NCBI RefSeq assembly: GCF_000020125.1
Contig: NC_010681.1
Location: forward strand, 1,178,001-1,242,000
Direction: 5' to 3'
Length of the DNA: 64,000 nucleotides
Source: Paraburkholderia phytofirmans PsJN
GTDB lineage: Bacteria; Pseudomonadota; Gammaproteobacteria; Burkholderiales; Burkholderiaceae
The first letter of the stretch is position 1. Each line of letters begins with the position of its first letter. Under the pieces are notes generated by a model. The model was given only the letters and a program-made list of their open reading frames with translations, had not been told where the DNA came from and ran no database searches. A program made the position numbers and the translations under genes. Positions 37,574 through 46,015 of the stretch are shown here, in pieces.

Positions 37574-38359
37574 TCAGTACCTACACAATCCTTCACAGTT
37601 TGATTGTGCTAGATTTTTCGCAATTGCCTCGATGTAACCCTTCAGACTTTCTGGTGCACTATTGCTTGCAGTTCTTGCCGTCAGCTCTAGCTTCTCTCGC
37701 TCGTCTTGTTTCATGATCGGAACGAATTGCGAAGCGGTCTCAGCAAGTGCCTTAAGCATGCTGGCCCGATAGTGCTCGCTCAGTGAAATGTCATTCGCCG
37801 AGATCAAAGTTCCAAGAAAAAAACTATCGATTCCGTTCCGGCCCTGCTCAAGACCTCTCAGCCGTACAGGCGTAATTTCCTCTGGCTTCAGACGTTCAAT
37901 AAACCGTGCAAGTAATGGTGCTTGCCGCGCCATGCAGCGAATCCCAAACGGTTGCAGTTCTGACAGTTCGTCTTGGTAAGTCAGGACGTTCCGCTGCTCA
38001 AGTCGGAGTACGGCCTGCTGAAGGGTTTCAGCGGGCATGCTGTTATCAACATGCCTACGTAGATCGTATAGCACATAACTCATGACTTTGCGGTTCGCTT
38101 TGTCACATACCTCCATCAACGCTGGTAGCTGTGCGTCGTCGAACGTAATGCCGTCGAGAAAGCGCCGATTATCGGATAGCGTCGCGAGCAACGCAGCGGC
38201 TCGTTCATCTGTCTGGCGGGGCATGGCGCCGGTTTTCTCGACCCATTCGTCGAACTGTTGGCTTGCCTGAATGTAGCCATCAAACTGATCCGCGAGGACG
38301 CTAGCAATAAAACCGAAATACAAACAGACAAGCGTAAGCCAAAACTTGGCACGATGCAT
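37574..38359 (-). CDS. Exported hypothetical protein (261 aa)
   Basis: A Sec signal peptide (MHRAKFWLTLVCLYFGFIASVLA, cleavage before DQ) is followed by about 238 residues of mostly helical, charged sequence with four Cys in the mature chain (two of them in the last five residues, NCEGLCRY). The ribosome site AAGGAGG precedes ATG 38359 closely, so expression is likely. No domain is recognised. It ends the group of three minus-strand orphan genes that borders the IS91 element. Confidence 0.65.
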   Translation of the reverse strand: MHRAKFWLTLVCLYFGFIASVLADQFDGYIQASQQFDEWVEKTGAMPRQTDERAAALLATLSDNRRFLDGITFDDAQLPALMEVCDKANRKVMSYVLYDLRRHVDNSMPAETLQQAVLRLEQRNVLTYQDELSELQPFGIRCMARQAPLLARFIERLKPEEITPVRLRGLEQGRNGIDSFFLGTLISANDISLSEHYRASMLKALAETASQFVPIMKQDEREKLELTARTASNSAPESLKGYIEAIAKNLAQSNCEGLCRY

Positions 38360-38625
38360 TCTTCCTCCTTCGCGTAGCGTCCGGCGTGGCAGACATACCG
38401 TTTTGTTCGAAACGGATTTAGGCTGATCAACAGCTAGTTTCGATCTTGATGACGCAATTATCGACGATTTGAGCGCTACCGCCGACTGACCGCTCCTGGC
38501 CGATGGACTAAACCGCTCGCGCGGTAGGGGCTACGATCCGACGCTGGAGGTGAAGGTCAAGCCGGTCACGCGGTTTATGTTGGCGAACGAGGCAATCCGC
38601 CTCGCTCTTCAACAGGAGCCGAATC

Positions 38626-39501
38626 ATGACCTCCTTACCGGCAAACGTCAGCCCATTGCGCCAGCGCATGATCGACGACATGCGCATGCGCCAGCTTGCT
38701 CCCAAGACGCAGGACATCTATCTGCACATCGTGCGTGAGTTCGCCCGGTTTCTCGGGCGCTCACCTGACACGGCCACCGTCGAGGACCTGCGCCGCTACC
38801 AGCTCTATCTGGTCGATCACGGCACATCGGCCGTGTCGCTGAACCACGCGATCACCGGCCTGAAGTTCTTCTTCACGGTCACGCTCGACCGGCCCGAGCT
38901 GATAGTCAGGATGCAGCCGGTGCGCGTTCCCCGCATATTGCCCGTCGTGCTCAGTCCCGACGAAGTGCGGCGGCTGATCGAGGCAGCCGGCAACCTCAAG
39001 CACCAGACTGCGCTGTCAGTCGCCTACGGTGCCGGGCTGCGCGCAAGTGAAGTCGTAGCGCTGAAGGTCACCGACGTCGACAGCGAACGCATGACACTGC
39101 GTATCGAGCAGGGCAAGGGCCGCCGCGACCGCTACGCCATGCTCTCGCCGGTGCTGCTCGAGCGGCTGCGCGTATGGTGGCGCATGGCCCGTGCGCAGGG
39201 CAAGATGTTTGACGGCGGGTGGCTGTTTCCCGGGCTCGATCCACTCGACCAGTTGAGCACGCGACAGTTGAACCGCGCCATTCATGCCGCCGCCGAAGCC
39301 GCGCACATCGACAAGCGTGTATCCATGCATACCTTGCGCCACAGTTTTGCGACGCATCTCCTCGAACAGAAGGTCGACATCCGCGTGATCCAGGTTCTGC
39401 TCGGCCACGCCAAGCTTGAGAACACCGCACTTTATGTGCAGGTGGCCACCGACCTGCTGCATGAAGTCACCAGTCCACTGGACCGCCTGCCTCCTGGATA
39501 A
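38626..39501 (+). CDS. Tyrosine recombinase of the IS91 element
   Basis: A 291-residue XerC/D-like site-specific recombinase. The SAM-like core-binding domain covers about 10-95. The catalytic set is complete: Arg139 (GAGLRASE), Lys164 (QGKGRR), His235 and Arg238 (HTLRHSF), His261 (LLGHAKL) and the nucleophile Tyr270 (ENTALY). A subset of IS91-like elements carries such a gene immediately before the transposase. The stop is 21 bp before the transposase start, so both are co-expressed. Confidence 0.92.
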   Translation: MTSLPANVSPLRQRMIDDMRMRQLAPKTQDIYLHIVREFARFLGRSPDTATVEDLRRYQLYLVDHGTSAVSLNHAITGLKFFFTVTLDRPELIVRMQPVRVPRILPVVLSPDEVRRLIEAAGNLKHQTALSVAYGAGLRASEVVALKVTDVDSERMTLRIEQGKGRRDRYAMLSPVLLERLRVWWRMARAQGKMFDGGWLFPGLDPLDQLSTRQLNRAIHAAAEAAHIDKRVSMHTLRHSFATHLLEQKVDIRVIQVLLGHAKLENTALYVQVATDLLHEVTSPLDRLPPG

Positions 39502-39522
39502 GCCCATACCCTGCAGCATCTC

Positions 39523-40692
39523 ATGCTGGAGGTTGCGGACATCTTCCGCAGCCACGGGCCGGCGTGGCGAGCCACGACACATCTGAGCCTGGGGCAGCTG
39601 AAGGTCATGTCGGCCATCGAACGGTGCCGCACCGCGGCACTGGGCGGACATGTGCTGCGCTGTTCAGGCTGCACAATGACAGAGGTGTCCTTCAACTCGT
39701 GCCGGAACCGGCATTGCCCGAAGTGCCAGGCCAGTGCCGCACACCGCTGGCTGGAGGCACGCCAGGCCGATCTGCTACCTGTCGAGTACTTCCACGTCGT
39801 CTTCACGCTTCCCGCACCCATCAGCGCCATCGCCTGCTATAACAAACGGATCATCTACGGCCTGCTGCTCGACATCGCCGCTGACACGCTGCGCACGATC
39901 GCCGGGGATCCCAGGCATCTCGGCGCCCAGATTGGCGCCACGCTCGTACTGCACACCTGGGGCTCGGCGCTGACGCATCACCCGCATGTGCACGGCATCG
40001 TACCCGGTGGCGGACTGTCGCCTGACGGTGAGCGCTGGATCGCCTGCCGCCCCGGCTTCTTCCTGCCCGTGCGCGTCCTCTCACGCCTGTTCCGGCGCCG
40101 CTTCCTCGAAGCACTCGCAGACGCCCACAGGCGCGGCCAGTTGCAGTTCTTCGGCGAGTACACCGGCCTCGCTGATCCCGCTACCTTTGCCCGGTGGCTT
40201 GCGCCGCTACGTACCTGCGAATGGGTGGTCTACGCCAAACGCCCGTTCGCCGGACCGGAAGCGGTGCTCGAGTACCTCTCACGCTACACGCACCGCGTCG
40301 CCATCTCCAACCAGCGCCTCGTCGCCTTCGATGAGCGCGGTGTGACGTTCCGCTGGAAGGACTACCGTGCAAAGGGACGCACCCGCTACAAGACCATGAC
40401 CCTCGAAACCGGCGAATTCATGCGCCGCTTCCTGCTCCATGTGCTGCCCAGTGGCTTCCATCGCATCCGTCACTACGGATTGCTCGCCAACCCGGTGCGC
40501 CGCGCCAGACTCGCGCGGGTGCGCGATCTGCTGCACATCGCACCCGCGACCAGCCCATCACCGGACCACGCCATCATCGAAACCCGGCCCGTCTTCATCT
40601 GCCGGCACTGCGGCGCACCGATGATCGTCATCGACATCCTCGCGCGCAGCGCCCCGATCCGCGCACCGCCCATGCGCCTGGATCAGCCATGA
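39523..40692 (+). CDS. IS91-family HUH (rolling-circle) transposase
   Basis: A 389-residue transposase with an N-terminal zinc-binding region (Cys47, Cys50, Cys60, Cys65, Cys68) and the HUH metal motif HPHVHG (His155 and His157). Two candidate catalytic tyrosines lie at 251 and 255 in YLSRYTHR. A second Cys pair (ICRHCG) sits near the C-terminus. The reading frame is intact, so the element may be active. The ATG at 39523 follows the recombinase by 21 bp. Confidence 0.95.
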   Translation: MLEVADIFRSHGPAWRATTHLSLGQLKVMSAIERCRTAALGGHVLRCSGCTMTEVSFNSCRNRHCPKCQASAAHRWLEARQADLLPVEYFHVVFTLPAPISAIACYNKRIIYGLLLDIAADTLRTIAGDPRHLGAQIGATLVLHTWGSALTHHPHVHGIVPGGGLSPDGERWIACRPGFFLPVRVLSRLFRRRFLEALADAHRRGQLQFFGEYTGLADPATFARWLAPLRTCEWVVYAKRPFAGPEAVLEYLSRYTHRVAISNQRLVAFDERGVTFRWKDYRAKGRTRYKTMTLETGEFMRRFLLHVLPSGFHRIRHYGLLANPVRRARLARVRDLLHIAPATSPSPDHAIIETRPVFICRHCGAPMIVIDILARSAPIRAPPMRLDQP

Positions 40693-41300
40693 ACCTCACG
40701 GCTCCTCGAACTGCCTGTCCAACGTTGGCTTTGCGGCGACGCGGCCCACGAACGGACGTATGCGCGCGTCGCTTCGCGATGTGCTTCGTGCGCCCGCTTC
40801 ATCATCCCGAATACGCAACTGCACCGCGTCGCGATGGCGTTAGTGCCCGACCGGCTTCTCGCCAGACTGTGTCGCACCCGACATCACTGAACATCCCGCG
40901 CTATCAATCGCCATAGCCGCGAAACCTCCAACCGCATTGGGGCACTCCGCGGTTTCCTCCATCGGGCTTATTCGACGCCTGCCGGCACGCGCCGAGGTAC
41001 CGTCACGTTCCTGGGGCCGACGGCAGGCATCGAATAACCCTAAACGAACAGCGACGATTGTCCAGACGCCTTTCCACGCGGTCGATCGAACCCGCAGCGT
41101 TTGAGTCGACCCACGACTCGCTATTTTTCGCGCTCCGGACGCCCGAAAAGCTGTCCCGCCTGCGCGCTGGACCCAAGCCCGCGTTAAAGACAGCCGAGAT
41201 TCTGACCGAATATCAAGCCGAAACGGTCATGCAGCGCCGAAAACTCGGTATAGTTCGAAAGCTCGGGCATTTCGGTTGCCCTATTCTGACGGACGTCGAT
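40693..41300. other. DNA between IS91 transposase and the Ser/His-rich gene
   Basis: Contains the non-coding right part of the IS (to about 41040). The remainder, 41041-41300, is open in one frame leading into the next gene, but without a start or composition that looks coding. Confidence 0.4.
40964..41040. repeat. Long inverted repeat at the right side of the IS91 element
   Basis: GGGCTTATTCGACGCCTGCCG (40964-40984) and CGGCAGGCATCGAATAACCC (41021-41040) pair over 20 bp with one mismatch and one bulge, around a 36-nt loop. Position 270 bp beyond the transposase fits a replication-origin or end structure of the IS. Confidence 0.6.
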
Positions 41301-41594
41301 ATGATTCCAATCGCAATCGGTGCAGCATCCACTCTACTCAGCGGCGTGAGCAGCGCCATTGGTTCAGGGCTGTCGAAGCTGACAGGCCAAAGCTCAACGA
41401 GCGAATCGAGCCAGTCGAGTTTTGCAGCACATCTGAAGACGGCAACGTCGCAGAGCAGCCTTGGCAAGAGCGAGCATCACCATCACGCGCACGGCGCGTT
41501 GAGCGCATTGGCGAATTCTTCGCCATCGCAGTCGCAAACCACTACCGGTTCCGATACGACCGCGGTCGGCTCAGTCATCAATATCAGCGCCTAA
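41301..41594 (+). CDS. Small Ser/His-rich protein (97 aa)
   Basis: MIPIAIGAASTLLSGVSSAIGSGL is weakly hydrophobic and Gly/Ser-rich, followed by Ser/Gln/Thr-rich sequence with a cluster SEHHHHAHG near 59-67 and a final VINISA. It resembles in composition small Burkholderia proteins with His clusters that may bind metal, but I cannot name a family. The ribosome site is weak (GGACG). The frame extends upstream to 41058 without homology. Confidence 0.45.
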   Translation: MIPIAIGAASTLLSGVSSAIGSGLSKLTGQSSTSESSQSSFAAHLKTATSQSSLGKSEHHHHAHGALSALANSSPSQSQTTTGSDTTAVGSVINISA

Positions 41595-42386
41595 AAGGGC
41601 AGCCGCATCAATATGGATTCATCGAGCCATCCCGTGCCGAACAGATGGCGCTTCGATGAAGCCACTGCTTCCAGTGTGCCCTTGTCTTTGTCGCGACATC
41701 ACGCATTCCGTGACCTTTCCAATTCATCCTGTTTTAACGAGACTCCGGCATGGCCGCACGCGCACCTCACGGCCGCCTCTGGGGCATGGGATACCGCGGG
41801 AGGCGTTCAAGGCTTTGCCTCTCGAACGGACCGGACGGTCGAGGTCGAAGGCAGCTGTTTCCTACCAAGGCGATTGTGGGCATTGCGCATTCGCTCGCGG
41901 ACTTGGGGGACTTGACCGGCCAAACGCTCGCCGGTACCTCCGCACGAAAACGGCTGCGCCAGCTCGGATTCACATTGCGCAAGCGCACCACTGCCGATGG
42001 GGTAACCACGGTCTCGTCGCACAATTTTCCGCCTAATCTCTCCCAGGGAAAGCGTAGTCTTCCCAAATCGGCGGTGCAGAGATCGCACGTTGAAGCAGCT
42101 GGGGGCGCATTGGCAACGGAAGGAAACATCGAACTTCATTCTCAATTCAATGGAAGCCGATGGCTGGTGCGAGTGGGCAAAGACTGGTTCAGTTTCCGCA
42201 AGTTGGTCAAACGATCGGCGCTTCTCGCTGGCCTGCCAGAATCTTCGAGACCAATTTAACGCAACCGGAGGACGGGAAGTGGCGTGACCATCTGCGAATG
42301 CTCGGCTTCCATAAAAGACTTCCGCTGTGGTACGAGGCTGCGCCTGCGCCGTAGGTCGGAGGCCAGAATATTTGCTAAAGGTGTAT
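41595..42386. pseudogene. Decayed coding region
   Basis: A frame from 41750 to 42259 has a protein-like middle (IVGIAHSLADLGDLTGQTL, RKRLRQLGFTLRKRT, near 41870-42000) but a non-protein-like start. A different frame gives a protein-like C-terminal end (GKWRDHLRMLGFHKRLPLWYE, ending with TAG at 42354). Together they suggest one or two genes broken by frameshifts. No product can be assigned. Confidence 0.35.
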
Positions 42387-42890
42387 ATGATGCGACACAT
42401 CAAAAAATCTGCTGCGTCAATTTTGATGCTTCTGGTCCCTCTGTTGTTTCATTCCACTGCGTCTGGAAAAACGATCTACTCCGTCGGGTTTGACTATAGA
42501 AAGGCTGTGCCATCATCGGTGTATTTTGCTGGAAAATCGCACAAAGAGGTTGACCACCTTTGCGAGACGGGCGAACACGCATCAACCGCTGACATTGCTG
42601 CGTGCAGCCAAAGGGACTACGAAATAATTTTTGCGAAACTGAAGTCGAAAATTAAATCATTGGAAGACGGTTTTAAAAAAGACGATGCCGAACTGAAAGC
42701 CGAGGACAATCCTATCGCATCGCCATATTTCGAGAAAGGCCAAAACGCATGGATCGAGTTTCGTGACAACCAGTGCTACGCCGAAACGTACTCGTTAGGG
42801 GAGGCATCAATGCGTTATATGACGTTTTGGGATTGCATGGCCCGTATAACCAGAGAAAGGTTAGATGATCTGGACAGCGCAAAAGACTGA
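42387..42890 (+). CDS. Exported LprI-type (DUF1311) protein
   Basis: A 167-residue secreted protein with a signal peptide (HIKKSAASILMLLVPLLFHSTASG). The mature chain follows the DUF1311/lysozyme-inhibitor LprI pattern: spaced Cys (CETGEHASTADIAACSQRDYE), the conserved NAWIEFRDNQC, and a late DCMARITRERLDDL. Family members in mycobacteria inhibit lysozyme; for this protein the role is inferred only. GC is clearly lower than in neighbours. AAAGGTG precedes the tandem ATGATG start. Confidence 0.75.
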   Translation: MMRHIKKSAASILMLLVPLLFHSTASGKTIYSVGFDYRKAVPSSVYFAGKSHKEVDHLCETGEHASTADIAACSQRDYEIIFAKLKSKIKSLEDGFKKDDAELKAEDNPIASPYFEKGQNAWIEFRDNQCYAETYSLGEASMRYMTFWDCMARITRERLDDLDSAKD

Positions 42891-42896
42891 CGACGC

Positions 42897-43173
42897 ACAG
42901 CGCTCCGATATCATCGGGCGTCGTCAGCGTCACAGCGGTGTCGAGGCTGCCCAGTGCGTGGACCGCGTCGTCTACGACAATCTCAATCCCAAGACCCCTG
43001 ATCTCCGCGATGTCTTCTCGCTTGCCTGGTGCACTAGACTCAACGGCACTTGCGCGAAGCAGCACGCTAATCTTCGCGCCATGCGCATCCGGCGCGCGGC
43101 GCGCAATATTGCGCAGCACCGGGAGGCCAGGTTCGCCGGCACCGAGCACGAGAATGTTTTGAGCCGTAGCGAT
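42897..43173 (-). pseudogene. Truncated NmrA-family NAD(P)-binding protein
   Basis: Reading the minus strand from 43173 gives ATAQNILVLGAGEPGLPVLR, the Rossmann N-terminus of NmrA/isoflavone-reductase-like proteins, then about 70 residues continuing the fold (KISVLLRASAVESSAPGKR, IRGLGIEIVVDDAV). The expected ATG is ATC (43173-43171), and similarity fades near 42900, where the LprI gene begins. The gene has thus lost its start and about two thirds of its length. Confidence 0.6.
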
Positions 43174-43316
43174 GGCGGCCGCGCAAGAAGTGCCGCGCTT
43201 CAGCTACCGGCGGATTGTCTGCGTGATCAATGAATACCCTGCGAGTGCGTGGCGATCAAAGTCGGCACCCGCCCTTCGCAAACGCCAGCCTTCGGTATCG
43301 AGCGACATCAATTCGG

Positions 43317-43715
43317 CTACGCGTATTTGTCACCCACCGTACTGCGAATCGGATGTGTATCGTAGACAATGATCATCCGCTCGATTAGCCCGTTGTCGTC
43401 GAATTCGAAAACATCGACGCACTCAAAGCGCACCGCCGAGCCATCCTTGAGTCCCCAATCGTAGACAAAGTAACCGGTCGCACGTCGGGCCCCCATCGTG
43501 CTAACGCAGATGTCGATAGGCGTTATTCTGCTTTCTCCAGACGCTGCGTTGACCTTCGCGAAGAATGGCGCAGGGCGCATCCAGCCGAGAAACGGCGAGA
43601 AGATTTGCGCGTCCGGCGTGAACAACGCGCAGATCGCCGCGACATCGCCGCGCTCCAACTCCCCGAGATAGTTGCGAACCCGCCGCGTGTATAGTGCTTC
43701 CGACGATGAGGCCAT
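43317..43715 (-). CDS. SnoaL-like (NTF2-fold) protein
   Basis: A 132-residue cone-fold protein of the nuclear transport factor 2/SnoaL group. YLGELERGDVAAICALFTPDAQIFSPFLG is the typical N-terminal helix-strand pattern, and the C-terminus has FECVDVFEFDDNGLIERMIIVYD. ATG 43715 is preferred (GGAG seven bases upstream) to the one at 43721. Members are small enzymes or ligand binders. It sits just downstream of the broken NmrA gene's start side and opposite a LysR gene; in related genomes such trios commonly act together, an inference here. Confidence 0.8.
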   Translation of the reverse strand: MASSSEALYTRRVRNYLGELERGDVAAICALFTPDAQIFSPFLGWMRPAPFFAKVNAASGESRITPIDICVSTMGARRATGYFVYDWGLKDGSAVRFECVDVFEFDDNGLIERMIIVYDTHPIRSTVGDKYA

Positions 43716-43795
43716 CTTCATTCTCCGATCATTCGGTGACAACTCCGCGCGTCCGAGCGGACGCGTATCCGTACAGGCACGATAGCGACCCATCG

Positions 43796-44737
43796 ATGAC
43801 CGAACAATCGAAAAATCCGCAACCCGGGTATGCAACCCATGCATATCCATTGGCCGACCTGACGCGCGCGCTGCCGCCGCTGACAGCGTTCCAGTCGTTC
43901 GTCGCGGCAGCGCAACTCGGGAGCATCAGCAAAGCCGCTGACCATCTGTGTCGAACGCAGGGCGCGGTGAGCCGTCAGATCCAGCAACTGGAAGCGCACT
44001 ACCGGTGTGCACTTTTCGTGCGCCATGCGTCGGGGCTGACGCTGACGGCGGAAGGAAGCGAACTGTTGACCGTGGCCGTAAGCGTACTCACGCAGCTGGT
44101 TCAACACGCAGATAGTCACGCCGGGACAGCGTCTGTCGTCACCCTGCGGGTGCCGTCCACGTTCGCGATTCGCTGGTTGCTTCCACGGCTGGCAGACATC
44201 AATCACGCGTTGCCTGGAACGGAACTCCGCATCTCCACATCGGCGGACGACAGGCCAGATTTCACTATGCCTGACGTCGACGCCATCGTTGTTCGTGGAA
44301 CCGGGCAGTGGGCGGGTATGGACGCGGTTCCGTTGTTTGCCGAGCAACTCACACCGATGTGCACAAGCGAAATGGCCGCATCGCTTAACTCGGCAGCCGA
44401 CCTTGCTCATGTCACCTTGCTCCATCCCGGGCACGGCCATCAGGAGTGGCGATGCTGGCTGGAAAGCGTGGAGGCACGGCACATCGACGCGGACCGTGGC
44501 CCCGTCTTTGATACCCTCGAATTGACGCTCACCGCTGCGGCGGAAGGGCATGGAGTTGCAATAGGCGATCCCCGGATGGCGCGAGACCGCCTGCGGGCTG
44601 GGACACTGGTAACGCCTTTTATCGACGTGGCGCAAAACGGCTTGTCGTACTTCGTCGTCTATCCATCTCAACGAGCCGCACAGTCCAAGATTCGCGCCCT
44701 CGCTGACATCTTGTTTCGGCTTGCGCAGGAAGACTGA
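43796..44737 (+). CDS. LysR-family transcriptional regulator (GcvA-like)
   Basis: A 313-residue LysR regulator. The winged helix-turn-helix lies at about residues 28-85 (FVAAAQLGSISKAADHLCRTQGAVSRQIQQLE) and the effector domain follows with a GcvA-type pattern (VTLRVPSTFAIRWLLPRL). ATG 43796 is used; the frame is open further upstream into the SnoaL promoter. It is divergent from the SnoaL gene with 80 bp between starts, the classic arrangement for a LysR regulator and its target. Confidence 0.88.
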   Translation: MTEQSKNPQPGYATHAYPLADLTRALPPLTAFQSFVAAAQLGSISKAADHLCRTQGAVSRQIQQLEAHYRCALFVRHASGLTLTAEGSELLTVAVSVLTQLVQHADSHAGTASVVTLRVPSTFAIRWLLPRLADINHALPGTELRISTSADDRPDFTMPDVDAIVVRGTGQWAGMDAVPLFAEQLTPMCTSEMAASLNSAADLAHVTLLHPGHGHQEWRCWLESVEARHIDADRGPVFDTLELTLTAAAEGHGVAIGDPRMARDRLRAGTLVTPFIDVAQNGLSYFVVYPSQRAAQSKIRALADILFRLAQED

Positions 44738-44773
44738 TTGTTATCGAGGGAAGCAGTTCCGGGAATGGGAAGG

Positions 44774-44793
44774 GCGGGGACTGAAATCGACCC
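44774..44793. repeat. 20-bp sequence repeated at 33850-33869
   Basis: GCGGGGACTGAAATCGACCC occurs here and, identically, at 33850-33869. Both copies lie in non-coding DNA of the accessory region, about 11 kb apart. Confidence 0.7.
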
Positions 44794-44980
44794 GTTACGG
44801 TCTGTCGAGGTTCGGCAACCCCGTCGTCCGATTTTCGAATTGAAGCTGCCATTCAATGATCCTTCCGACGAACAGGCTAATGGCAGCGCAAGGCTAGGAA
44901 GCGAAAAAAACTACTGGGCTGGCGCGTTCCTGTTTGTCTGGGCGAGCCCCCGACATTGAATGACAGATGCAGCCGCTCTT

Positions 44981-45898
44981 TTATAGCCTTGCGTTCCGAT
45001 CCCAAGGCGGTAAATCGCCAAAAGTCTCGGCAAGGTAATCGACGAACCGGCGCACTTTGAGCGGTATGCGCTGCGCGCTCGGATAAACCGCTTGAATCGC
45101 CAGATCAGCCGCGCGGTAAGCCGGTAGCAGTGCCACCAGTTCGCCCCGCCGTAGATGCTCGCCGAACACGAAGGTCGGACCGTACGCGATACCGGCGCCC
45201 GCGAGCGCGGCGGCAAGAAGCATCTGCGTATTGTTGGCTGTCAGCCGGCATGGTCCGTCGATCACGTGCGCGCGGTTTCTCGCATCGAGCAATGTCCAGT
45301 CGCCGGCCGACACGGCTTCGCTGAAGGTAAGCCGCTGCGCGAGTCGTAAGTCTTCGGGTTTGCGCGGCGCGCCATGGCGCTCGAGGTACGCGGGAGACGC
45401 ACATACGACCATTCGGCAGGGCGCAAGCCGGCGCATCACCAGTCGTGGGTCCGTCAGCCGTCCTATCCGAATTGCCACGTCAACGCCCGCATCCATGAGA
45501 TCGACATAGCGGTCCCCGAGCAGCACTTCCACGTTGACGTGCGGATGGTCCTCCAGGTAGCGGGCAACAACCTCGCCCAGGTGCATGGCGCCGAACGTGA
45601 CCGGCGCTGCGACGCGCAGTACGCCGTGCGCCGTGCCTTGCGAATCACCCGCTTCCCGATTCGCTTCGTCGAACGCTTCAAGGATCCGCTTACAGCGCTC
45701 ATAGTAGGTCTGGCCGGCGTCGGTCAGACTTAACCGTCGCGTAGTGCGCTGGAGCAGTCGCGCATTCAGCTCAGCCTCGATTGCGCTTACATGCTTGCCG
45801 GCCATCGCTGCCGATAGCCCGAAGCGGCGCGCCGCAGCAGCAAAACTGCCTTCCTCGACAGCCGCGACGAATACGCCAAGGCTCGTCAGTCGGTCCAT
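44981..45898 (-). CDS. LysR-family transcriptional regulator
   Basis: A 305-residue regulator with N-terminal helix-turn-helix (FVAAVEEGSFAAAARRFGLSAAMAGKHVS) and a substrate-binding domain of the CrgA/DmlR type (HLGEVVARYLEDHPHVNVEVLL, DRYVDLMDAGVDVAIRIG). ATG 45898 is chosen over a GTG at 45907. It is divergent from the hydrolase-SnoaL gene at 46016 with 117 bp between, so that gene is the likely target. Confidence 0.9.
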   Translation of the reverse strand: MDRLTSLGVFVAAVEEGSFAAAARRFGLSAAMAGKHVSAIEAELNARLLQRTTRRLSLTDAGQTYYERCKRILEAFDEANREAGDSQGTAHGVLRVAAPVTFGAMHLGEVVARYLEDHPHVNVEVLLGDRYVDLMDAGVDVAIRIGRLTDPRLVMRRLAPCRMVVCASPAYLERHGAPRKPEDLRLAQRLTFSEAVSAGDWTLLDARNRAHVIDGPCRLTANNTQMLLAAALAGAGIAYGPTFVFGEHLRRGELVALLPAYRAADLAIQAVYPSAQRIPLKVRRFVDYLAETFGDLPPWDRNARL

Positions 45899-46015
45899 TT
45901 TATGCACTCCAATTCGATAGCCCCATTATCGACTGAATACACCAATCCGGCAATTATCAAACCAGTGACATGAATCTACCATTCAGACACTAACTAACCG
46001 GAAGGTGGGACGGAA

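Larger units (their letters stand above)
38512..41040 (+). mobile_element. IS91-family insertion sequence with tyrosine recombinase and HUH transposase
   Basis: A complete two-gene element: tyrosine recombinase (38626-39501) and IS91-type transposase (39523-40692). A short hairpin ACCGC-TCGC-GCGGT at 38512-38525 lies near the left side, and a long inverted repeat at 40964-41040 near the right. IS91 elements move by rolling-circle replication, have no long terminal repeats and make no target duplication, so the exact ends cannot be fixed from one copy; boundaries given are approximate. Confidence 0.75.

Noticed and set aside
41213..41243. Possible HrpB-type (TTCG-N16-TTCG) box before the Ser/His-rich gene
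   Set aside because: The two TTCG words present are 13 bp apart, not 16, so the spacing rule fails.
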